Shown: one piece after another, positions 7,505 to 13,856 of the stretch
How positions within the stretch are numbered: the first letter of the stretch is position 1
Layout of the letters: each line of letters opens with the position of its first letter
NCBI GenBank assembly: GCA_002897895.1
Contig: BDSY01000043.1
Location: 1 to 37,092, forward strand
From: a bacterium BMS3Abin06
GTDB taxonomy: Bacteria > Nitrospirota > Thermodesulfovibrionia > UBA6902
DNA length: 37,092 bases
Direction of reading: 5' to 3'
Translations under genes and position numbers: made by a program
Notes under the pieces: generated by a model
Databases searched by the model: none
What the model saw: the letters and a program-made list of their open reading frames with translations, nothing else
Told to the model about the DNA's origin: nothing

Positions 7505-7778
7505 ATGAATGAAATCATCCCACTGGATACTATTAAGAGCAGGATTCTTTTTATCCGGGGGAAGAAGGGTATGCTCAGCGCTCATCTTGCGGAGCTTTAT
7601 GGAGTAGAAACACGGGGTATTGAATCAGACCGTAAGAAGAAATGCGAAAAGGTTTCCTGACGACATAAAAAATATTTTGGAGGCTCCCGTCCGTATGCTT
7701 TTACAGAAACAAAGTCTCAAAGCCCTTGAGAAGACGTATGACAAACAGTTCGCTGTTGTTTTCGAAGCTATTTTATAG
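7505..7778 (+). pseudogene. ORF6N-domain protein, frameshifted and internally deleted
   Basis: From ATG 7505, with AAGGA upstream, the frame reads MNEIIPLDTIKSRILFIRGK and HLAELYGVETRGI, the start of the ORF6N (phage anti-repressor/KilA-N-like) DNA-binding domain, then stops early at about 7660. A second frame continues the homology (RNAKRFPDDIKN) and jumps to a typical ORF6N C-terminus (LEKTYDKQFAVVFEAI) ending at TAG 7776-7778. At least one frameshift and one large internal deletion have destroyed the ~300-aa gene. Confidence 0.65.
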
Positions 7779-7798
7779 ACTTATGGATCCTCCTTAAG

Positions 7799-7936
7799 AG
7801 TACCGAGTTCTCTTTTAACATGTTGATTCTAAAGAAAACGTCATGACCACGCAGTTGTCATTCCCGCTTGTCGGGAATCCGGGAAAATCAAAGGGTTATA
7901 GATTCCGGACAAGCCGGAATGACAGAACTCGGTACT
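7799..7936. repeat. nested inverted-repeat element (MITE-like) containing a GTCATTCC REP unit
   Basis: The outer arms AGTACCGAGTTC (7799-7810) and GAACTCGGTACT (7925-7936) are perfect inverted repeats. Inside, 7857-7923 starts GTCATTCCCGCTTGTCGGGA and ends TCCGGACAAGCCGGAATGAC, a second pair of inverted arms. It has no coding capacity. The stretch between the ORF6N remnant and 8067 holds nothing else recognisable. Confidence 0.6.
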
Positions 7937-8066
7937 GTCGAGTATCCTCCTGATAAAAAACAAAGGAAGATTGGTTTTAAGAGGGATAAGGACTAATGCT
8001 CGATTGTTTGATTGTTTGAACGTTTTAATTCTTTATACCCTGCTGTCTCTGCGGCGGTTCCTTATA

Positions 8067-8106
8067 ACTCCCCCTTTGAAAAAGGGGGTTAGGGGGATTT
8101 TTTAAA
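8067..8106. repeat. palindromic intergenic repeat with C5T3/A3G5 hairpin
   Basis: CCCCCTTT (8070-8077) and AAAGGGGG (8081-8088) form a hairpin with a 3-base loop, followed by TTAGGGGGATTTTTT. This unit is commonly dispersed in bacterial genomes. On the plus strand it could also act as a terminator because of the trailing T run. Nothing coding is recognised from 8107 to 8330. Confidence 0.55.
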
Positions 8107-8330
8107 TAATCTCTTACCTGATGATACCCTGTCCGCTTGCGGCGGGGAGTTTTCATTCGCAAAGCCAGGATCATTTTAGAACCGACATTAATTTTTCTGC
8201 CGTCTTCATTCATCTTTAGAGCTAACGATATCTATACTACGTAAAAGTTGTAAGAACTTCAGCTTCTTTTTTTCTATGCCTTTTTTTACTTTTGTCAAGA
8301 ATAAAGATTCGACCCCACGGATTCGACCCC

Positions 8331-8480
8331 GAAACTGATGTTGCTGAGCTTATGAAAGCCTTTCTCATTTGATCTGATTTTTTTGTGGCATCTTATTTCC
8401 CACTGCTAACAAGTAATATAATGTTGACCTTAACACTGTTCGTATTTGTCATTTGTCGGTGCCTGCCCCCTATGCCTCAT
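8331..8480. repeat. 150-bp imperfect direct repeat, copy 1 (copy 2 at 10997-11146)
   Basis: The two 150-bp segments are in the same orientation and about 85% identical by eye with small compensating indels; both start GAAACT and end TATGCCTCAT. On the minus strand each covers a gene end and the next gene's start. In copy 1 the downstream start reads MRKAFISSATSVSG before running into GGGGTCGAATCC, and the upstream frame (RHRGQAPTNDKYEQ) is broken by a stop. Copy 1 is therefore a dead fragment. Confidence 0.65.
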
Positions 8481-8529
8481 TTTTATTGTGAGTTTTCGTT
8501 TATGGATGGGATTCTAAGATGTGGATTTC

Positions 8530-8982
8530 TTAAACCTTGCGTTTTGAGAGATCAGCAAGCAGTTCATTAGAAACATAGAAACCCTTATCTTTCAGTTCTT
8601 GAGTCTTTTTTAAAGCACTGTCTATAAGTCCAAGTTTTCCGGCTTTAAGCAAAACTCCGATGCTGCCGCTGAATGACAATCCTAAATCATCAGCCACCTT
8701 ACGAGCTTTTAAATCATCAATCAGCGCCTTGCACCTGGTTTCATAGGCATAGGCTATTACTTCTGATTCTCCTCTGCCCAGGTTTAAATCCCGCATCAGA
8801 ATATTAATCAATTTACTCTCAACCTTTCGTACCGAATGGCAATCAATATTAATATTGCCAAATTCCTTAGCAACCGCATCAGGTAAAATAATCTCTTTGT
8901 AAATCTTGCAAAGAACCTGCAAAAGATCAATTTTCTCAAGGGCTATTAAAACAGAGGTGTCAACAATAACCGTTTCAGGCAT
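8530..8982 (-). CDS. PIN-domain protein (DUF3368 type), probable toxin
   Basis: From ATG 8982 it has 150 residues. PIN acidic residues are in place: D8 (VIVDTSVLIAL), E40 (DAVAKEFG), E72 (GRGESEVIAYA) and D89/D90 (ALIDDLKARKVA). The middle and C-terminal parts (LGLSFSGSIGVLLKAGKLGL) are characteristic of DUF3368 PIN proteins, predicted metal-dependent RNases. The start is set at 8982 because this ATG overlaps the upstream UPF0175 stop by 8 bp (ATGCCTGA) and the sequence then begins directly with the first PIN strand; a longer frame to 9006 exists. It pairs with UPF0175 as a toxin-antitoxin module. Confidence 0.82.
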   Translation of the reverse strand: MPETVIVDTSVLIALEKIDLLQVLCKIYKEIILPDAVAKEFGNINIDCHSVRKVESKLINILMRDLNLGRGESEVIAYAYETRCKALIDDLKARKVADDLGLSFSGSIGVLLKAGKLGLIDSALKKTQELKDKGFYVSNELLADLSKRKV

Positions 8983-9196
8983 TCGACATCTCTTTATCAA
9001 GATCAAGATTTTGGTACTTGATCGGGGCTATCCCTTTATGCAGCAATATCTCAACAAACGCCTTTTCAGAATAACCGGCTATTTCAGATGCCTTGCCGAG
9101 AGAGACCAGTCCTTCATCAAGAAGTTTGATGGCAAGTAATATCTTTAAATCATCCTCCGGGATATTTATCTCCGGAAGTGTCACTGATATACTCAT
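8975..9196 (-). CDS. UPF0175 family antitoxin
   Basis: The protein has 73 residues from ATG 9196. The pattern LPEINIPEDDLKILLAIKLL followed by EGLVSLGKASEIAGYSEKAF and LLHKGI is the UPF0175 helix-turn-helix family, usually encoded just before DUF3368 PIN proteins. The start at 9196 is preferred over 9220 because GGAGG (complement at 9203-9207) lies 6 bases upstream. It is expected to neutralise the PIN toxin and autoregulate the pair. Confidence 0.85.
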   Translation of the reverse strand: MSISVTLPEINIPEDDLKILLAIKLLDEGLVSLGKASEIAGYSEKAFVEILLHKGIAPIKYQNLDLDKEMSNA

Positions 9197-9229
9197 CTGT
9201 AGCCTCCTTTTTTCTTTCATTATACATTA

Positions 9230-9325
9230 CAACTGCCGCATATTCCATAGATTCTGGACGGAAAACCCCTGTATTCAGGGAAACTCTTTTCTCAGGTCTT
9301 TTGCCAGGGTTACCGCAACTGACAT
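9230..9325 (-). pseudogene. DUF1016 (YhcG-like) N-domain remnant with in-frame stop
   Basis: From ATG 9325 the frame reads VTLAKDLRKEFP, an in-frame TGA, then IQGFSVQNLWNMRQL. This matches the conserved part of the DUF1016 N-terminal domain (LA.DL..EFP...GFS..NL..MR). Only about 32 codons remain. It differs from the two other DUF1016 genes here (9579-10514 and 18394-18774), so it comes from a third copy. Confidence 0.55.
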
Positions 9326-9366
9326 ATTATACCCTCCCATCTGCCACTCAGAAAGTCCATTCCGTA

Positions 9367-9397
9367 ATCAGCGCCTTGCACCTGGTTTCATAGGCAC
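9367..9397. repeat. 31-bp exact duplicate of part of the DUF3368 PIN gene
   Basis: Positions 9367-9397 are identical to 8719-8749, which encode the AYETRCKALI segment of the PIN gene. The flanks do not match. The rest of 9398-9578 holds nothing I can identify. Confidence 0.8.
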
Positions 9398-9578
9398 AGG
9401 GCGTGGAACCTATTATATTCTTGAATAATCCTGCCAATTTTTACGTCGGATTTGTGTCAGATTAGCGGTTTTTAAAAGAACGGTGTCAAATCTGATTTTC
9501 ACAAAGAGTCAAGGGTATGTGACCGGGTTTGACTATGGACATTCATCTTTTCTTCCCTTAATGTTTCAATGATATTTT

Positions 9579-10514
9579 TTATGTGATGGATGGAACAGGT
9601 CGTTTTGTAAAATGTGCAGGCCAGACCCCACGGAGCTCATATTTGTCAAGCCAGCGCAGATAGAGCTCCATCTGTCCTTTATGCGCAGACCTGAACCTAT
9701 CAAGTTTAAGTTCAATTGCTACCAATCTGCGAAGCGCGCGGTGAAAAAAGAGCAGATCCAGGTAATAATCTTCCGCGTCTACTGTCATCCGCTTCTGCCT
9801 GGCAATGAAGGAAAAGCCGGCTCCGAGCTCAAGAATGAATGACTCCATTTCTCTCAGAATAGCGGCCTCCAAGTCTTTCTCGGAATATGAGTCTTTTAAA
9901 CGGAGGAAGTCAAGAATATAGGGATCACGAAATACAAGGTCGGGCGTCAGCTTGTTTTCTTCTCGCAAAGCATCAAGCTCCTGTTTAATCAGTTTTTCAG
10001 GTTTTTTGGAAAGGGCTGTACGTTCATAGAGCATCGATCTGACCTTTTCCCGTAATTGCCTCACGCTCCAGCGTTCAACTCTGCACATCTCAGCGTAGAA
10101 TTCGCGCTGGAGACCTTTACTCAAGGCGATGATTTCGACAAAATGACTCCAGCCTAATTGTGCCGACAACGTCGTCACTATTTTCTCATTAGGGAAAACC
10201 TCTGCGAAACGTACCATTCGAAATAAGTTCGCCTGAGAGAATCCAGCGCCATATTCTTCGACCAATTTTATCGACAGTGTCGATAAAATTTCTTTTCCAT
10301 ATGAGGCGCGTTTTTCTTTCAGAACATTTTTCCTTATACGTTGACCGATGTTCCAATAAAGCATCGAAAGTTCGGCATTTACAGCACGTGAAACACTATA
10401 GCGAGACTGTTCAATAAAGGAACGGATATCACTGATGAGAAGCTCGGTTTGTGCTTTGGGAAGTTTTGACTTGATCGGTACAAGAGATTTGCCTCCACGC
10501 GAAATTTTTTTCAT
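9579..10514 (-). CDS. DUF1016/PDDEXK nuclease-domain protein (YhcG-like), altered C-terminus
   Basis: The product has 311 residues. The DUF1016 N-domain (~20-165) includes SRYSVSRAVNAELSMLYWNI and GAGFSQANLFRMVRFAEVFP. The C-terminal PD-(D/E)XK-like domain has FRDPYILDFL (195-204), D253 (YYLDLLFFHR) and E268-x-K270 (VAIELKLDRF). The family usually has ~340-360 residues. Here similarity stops after YLRWLDKYE, and an unrelated tail (LRGVWPAHFTKRPVPSIT) follows, encoded by a GGGGTCTGG-type intergenic sequence, so the last ~50 residues have been replaced. Catalytic residues remain. The start overlaps the stop of a methylase remnant by 4 bp (ATGA), which suggests it was once the accessory gene of a type I restriction operon. 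Function is inferred. Confidence 0.8.
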   Translation of the reverse strand: MKKISRGGKSLVPIKSKLPKAQTELLISDIRSFIEQSRYSVSRAVNAELSMLYWNIGQRIRKNVLKEKRASYGKEILSTLSIKLVEEYGAGFSQANLFRMVRFAEVFPNEKIVTTLSAQLGWSHFVEIIALSKGLQREFYAEMCRVERWSVRQLREKVRSMLYERTALSKKPEKLIKQELDALREENKLTPDLVFRDPYILDFLRLKDSYSEKDLEAAILREMESFILELGAGFSFIARQKRMTVDAEDYYLDLLFFHRALRRLVAIELKLDRFRSAHKGQMELYLRWLDKYELRGVWPAHFTKRPVPSIT

Positions 10515-10652
10515 TCCATTACCTCAGCCAACATATCAGTAATTTCCCTTTCAATCTGTTTCAAGTTTGCCTCAATCTTTTTCAGAGGGTGGTGTCTGCT
10601 CTACACATTACACCACCCCAGAATATTCTTCAAGATCATTTTTTCGTGCCAT
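10511..10652 (-). pseudogene. type I restriction methylase (HsdM-like) remnant, almost wholly deleted
   Basis: A strong ribosome binding site (AAAAGGAGGTAAGAC) precedes ATG 10652 and a 14-codon frame MARKNDLEEYSGVV. The segment 10511-10600 then encodes IEANLKQIEREITDMLAEVM and a stop, resembling the C-terminal coiled helix of N6-adenine methylases of the HsdM type. The stop overlaps the DUF1016 start (ATGA). This looks like one gene that has lost about 1.5 kb internally but kept its ribosome binding site and coupling. The identity is tentative because only the two ends remain. Confidence 0.4.
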
Positions 10653-10670
10653 GTCTTACCTCCTTTTACT

Positions 10671-11034
10671 TTAAGGATTAAACCCATTTTTAACTGCCTG
10701 GTTCCAGCATTTTTTCATTTCCTTTTTTTGCTTATCAGTTAGCTTAGAGCTTTGTTCGAGTTTGTTGCTGATTTCCAGTGCGAAGTCGGCCCAGTAGGTG
10801 TTGATTTGTGTTTTTTCTTTTACCCATCGGGAAAGTGCAAGCCATATTTTCCAATCGTTTTTTGAAGAAGGGATGGATTTGTGAGTTAAAGTGAGGCCGG
10901 GCGCCAAAATCTTCGCTCATGACCGGTTTGTCACCCATAATTTCTACAACTCTTCTATCGGCCTGGCGGTATTCTTTAAAGTCGAAGATTCGTCCTGAAA
11001 CTAATGTTGCTGAACTTATGAAGGCCTTTCTCAT
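10671..11034 (-). pseudogene. DUF4062-like protein, internally deleted and frameshifted
   Basis: From ATG 11034 the frame encodes MRKAFISSATLVSGRIFDFK and EYRQADRRVVEIMGDKPVMS, then EDFGARPH, resembling the N-terminus of DUF4062 (TIR-like) proteins. It then passes into another frame with a plausible protein end (DWKIWLALSRWVKEKTQIN, QKKEMKKCWNQAVKNGFNP) that stops at 10671-10673. The two parts are probably the ends of one longer gene joined by a deletion. Its first 13 codons are duplicated at 8331-8368. Confidence 0.45.
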
Positions 11035-11146
11035 TTAATCTGTTTTTTTTGGCATCTTATTTCCCACTGCTAATAAGTGATATAATGTTGGTTTTATAAA
11101 ACTGCTCGTATTTGTCCTTTGTCGGCGCCTGACTCCTATGCCTCAT
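10997..11146. repeat. 150-bp imperfect direct repeat, copy 2
   Basis: See 8331-8480 for copy 1. Here the minus strand contains the last ~30 codons of the ASCH gene, its stop, the 22-bp gap and the start of the DUF4062-like remnant. The ASCH C-terminus (MRHRSQAPTKDKYEQF) is therefore encoded by repeat sequence. Confidence 0.65.
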
Positions 11147-11584
11147 TGATTTTTCCCTGACAATTAAAGAATGAAGGATATTAAGAACCGGATGGTCTGC
11201 CGTTATACGCGCAAAAAACTGTGGAGGATGAAAATTTTTAACTTTAGAGCGCAAACTATTTAAAGCGAGAGGTGGATTTATTTCCTTGATTGATGTTAAT
11301 GCAATAGCCGAGACTTTATTTGATCCATTAACGTAAGTATTGAATTCTTTTTTTGATAATCCGATGTGTGAAGAAAATTTTTTCCATATTGATCGAGGAC
11401 TTGCTCTATGAATAGATTCTATTTTCGCCACCGCTCTAATAGAACCGAGAGGTAAGGTTGCATATATCCAAAGATATGTACCAGGCAATAAGTTGATTGT
11501 TCTTTTTCTTAGTTCAATAGTTTTTTCCCCTGACAAAATACTTTGTACATATTTAGGCTTAAGCGAAATTATAGCGTTATTCAC
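11057..11584 (-). CDS. ASCH-domain (PUA-like) protein coupled to the GNAT-PIN protein
   Basis: The 175-residue product has an ASCH/PUA-like fold signature: IISLKPKYVQSILSGEKTIE (5-24) followed by LRKR, then GTYLWIYATLPLGSIRAVAK and PPQFFARI. ASCH domains bind RNA or modified nucleotides, and some are nucleases or amidohydrolases; no specific activity can be named. Translation starts at GTG 11584, preceded by AAGGAG nine bases upstream, and overlaps the stop of the GNAT-PIN gene by four bases (GTGA), so the two proteins are made together. The last ~30 residues (from about RHRSQAP) come from a duplicated 150-bp segment and may not be the original end. Confidence 0.8.
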   Translation of the reverse strand: MNNAIISLKPKYVQSILSGEKTIELRKRTINLLPGTYLWIYATLPLGSIRAVAKIESIHRASPRSIWKKFSSHIGLSKKEFNTYVNGSNKVSAIALTSIKEINPPLALNSLRSKVKNFHPPQFFARITADHPVLNILHSLIVREKSMRHRSQAPTKDKYEQFYKTNIISLISSGK

Positions 11585-13779
11585 TTTAATTGCTCCTTGT
11601 CATATGCAGTTTTACAGAGTTTAATAAATTGATTGTATTTTAATTTCTCAGAGGTTATTAAATTAGCAGCACTAACTAATCCCAAAGCTCTCAGTTTATT
11701 AAATGGAATTGGATTAGCAAATAAATTAAAGTTGTCAAATGTAAATACATGAATCTTTCCCTCCGAGTCTAAGCGATCTGACAACTCATTCTTTGACAAT
11801 ACACCTTGACGAGACATATTCATGTCTATCTCCTCATATGATAGCACATCGCTAAACGTTATACGTCCGCTGCCAACAGCTTCCATGCTTCCGCCTTCTT
11901 TCCCAGAAACATAAAATATTACAGGCAATCCTTTTTTAAATAAGTTAGTGTTTCGACTGGTTTTGAAGTAAGCTCTTTCTACATGAAGTAACGCCTCACT
12001 ATATGGAAACATTTTGGTTTGTTTTTGATAACTATGTAAAAGTTCGTCGGCATAGCGTCTGCGAATTGGAAGTATTATCGCCTCCCTTCCTCTACATAAC
12101 AATAATGCTGGAGAAATAAGTGTTTCGAATTCAAATAACTTTAAATTTATTGTTTGTGTTGATTTAAAAACAATTCCCGTGTTAATAAATTCCTTATAAT
12201 TTGGCATCATAGAAGGCAAAGCAAGTCCCGTCAGCTTTTTATATTTAACGGTGAAGTCATGCCAGGAATCTGGAGTAATTATTCCCCGATACGAAACTTT
12301 TGATAAACCTCCTGTTAAAGACAGGCTATCGCCGGATAGTTGCAGACAGAACCCCCTTTGTAATGCGGTTTGTTTCGTATGCACTTGCTCAAAACCAATA
12401 GATAAATCTATTCGTCTTAATTGAAATGGTGCTGTATCACGAGAAACTGTTTCTAAAACATGATCAATTATTTTTGTAGCAGTTGGATGATGCTCATCGA
12501 CAAATAAATATAGAACTGTTGACTGCATAAATTTACTGGGAGCATCCCACGATGCAACAGCAATCAATTCGTTATCAGCTCTAACACTAACACGGCGGCG
12601 TGGTGAACCACTTATTCCAGGGTCGAGTATAGTTACTATTTGTTCTAATGAAATGCCTAATCCGCTTAAAAACGATTCAAGTTCTTGTCTTTCATGTTCT
12701 TTGATTTCGCCGGAATTTATTTCTTGTCCATCAAATATGGTTTTTAAATCATATTTTTCTGAGATACTATCAGACCCTATAAAGTCTTGGGAAGACACAA
12801 TATCAAGTCCATAGTTTTGCCGAATTTTATCACTGACCTTAAGAATTGCTTTGTCGTTTGTAACAAAACCATATACTCTATGATGAATACAAGATGCTAA
12901 ATGCAATAGATCTGATCTGTCATTTTCTGTTAGCTTCCCAGCGTGCATCTTTTCAGGGAATACTAAAAGGCCTATTTTTGAAATAATGCCTTCAAGATTT
13001 TTCTGATCTATGGGTGGCAATGTTGGCAGCCTTTCCGCAAATGAAAGGACAGGGTCTACTTTATTAGGGTCTGAGTGTTTTTCTAACTCCTTTGAAAATT
13101 CTGTCGTAACACAAACACGAATTTGATTATTAAATCCAGCGCTTATTAGTAAACTTGCTTCTTTATTACGCGGTCTATTTCTCACAACATCAAAAAACAC
13201 GTTTAAATCTATTACATACGAAGGGTTGTTGGAGATAGGTCTATTAATGTAGCTGATTTGCACTTCAGAACTATGCAAATTTTGTTTATTCCTCGCATCA
13301 CCGTAAGTAAATAATGTTGGGGTATTCAACTCTTTTATTCTTATATTAATTGTTCTTTTACTGTTGCCTTTTCCTTGTTCTTGTCTTATTAAAACAAATC
13401 CATTTTTTTCCCAAAAAGAATTGGCTCGTAGATCGGCAGCTACTCTACATGAAATAGAAATGTAGTTGCCAGACTCACCATAACTTACCAACTCTTTTAT
13501 TAACTTTGTAGCAATGTTCGATCTTCGATAGTTGGGGTTAACAAAAACCTGGAATATTTTTAGTAATGGAAATGTTCCGCCAAACATTAAATGACCGGCG
13601 TAATCATTCGTGTCTGAAGATATTGCAATCCATATACGTCCTTGTAAAGCCTGTTCTTCATATGTTTGTTTTGTAAAAAAACCAAGTGCTTTACGGTTTT
13701 TATCTGCACAACTCTGAAGGATAGGAAGAAATGGCTCAATTTCGGAAAACGATTTTAATATTTTCATATATTGTTTCAT
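11581..13779 (-). CDS. multidomain GNAT - PIN - GNAT-like - PUA-like protein
   Basis: The protein (~732 residues) joins several domains. Residues 1-150 are a GNAT acetyltransferase (FQVFVNPNYRRSNIATKLIK, with N where the usual glycine of the acetyl-CoA loop sits). Residues 188-330 are a PIN nuclease (YVIDLNVFFD with D192 and D198; NDRSDLLHLA with D288/D291; GFVTNDKAIL with D310). Residues ~360-480 look like a second, degenerate GNAT (VRADNELIAVASWDA, LRRIDLSIGFEQ). Residues ~555-660 look PUA/ASCH-like (LPVIFYVSGKEGGSMEAVGS). GNAT plus PIN plus RNA-binding modules suggest an RNA-directed, perhaps tRNA-directed, effector; that is inference. ATG 13779 is used; GTG 13782 is also possible. Base composition is visibly more A+T-rich than its neighbours, consistent with transfer. 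Confidence 0.75.
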   Translation of the reverse strand: MKQYMKILKSFSEIEPFLPILQSCADKNRKALGFFTKQTYEEQALQGRIWIAISSDTNDYAGHLMFGGTFPLLKIFQVFVNPNYRRSNIATKLIKELVSYGESGNYISISCRVAADLRANSFWEKNGFVLIRQEQGKGNSKRTINIRIKELNTPTLFTYGDARNKQNLHSSEVQISYINRPISNNPSYVIDLNVFFDVVRNRPRNKEASLLISAGFNNQIRVCVTTEFSKELEKHSDPNKVDPVLSFAERLPTLPPIDQKNLEGIISKIGLLVFPEKMHAGKLTENDRSDLLHLASCIHHRVYGFVTNDKAILKVSDKIRQNYGLDIVSSQDFIGSDSISEKYDLKTIFDGQEINSGEIKEHERQELESFLSGLGISLEQIVTILDPGISGSPRRRVSVRADNELIAVASWDAPSKFMQSTVLYLFVDEHHPTATKIIDHVLETVSRDTAPFQLRRIDLSIGFEQVHTKQTALQRGFCLQLSGDSLSLTGGLSKVSYRGIITPDSWHDFTVKYKKLTGLALPSMMPNYKEFINTGIVFKSTQTINLKLFEFETLISPALLLCRGREAIILPIRRRYADELLHSYQKQTKMFPYSEALLHVERAYFKTSRNTNLFKKGLPVIFYVSGKEGGSMEAVGSGRITFSDVLSYEEIDMNMSRQGVLSKNELSDRLDSEGKIHVFTFDNFNLFANPIPFNKLRALGLVSAANLITSEKLKYNQFIKLCKTAYDKEQLK

Positions 13780-13856
13780 CACTAATAGATATCAAGTTTC
13801 AGGATTGTCATAAATTGTACGAAATACTAATTTCATCGCTCTCTTTGCATCTTCCT

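Noticed and set aside
8025..8213. 62-aa minus-strand frame
   Set aside because: Half of it is the C5T3/A3G5 palindrome; composition and lack of a ribosome binding site argue against a gene.
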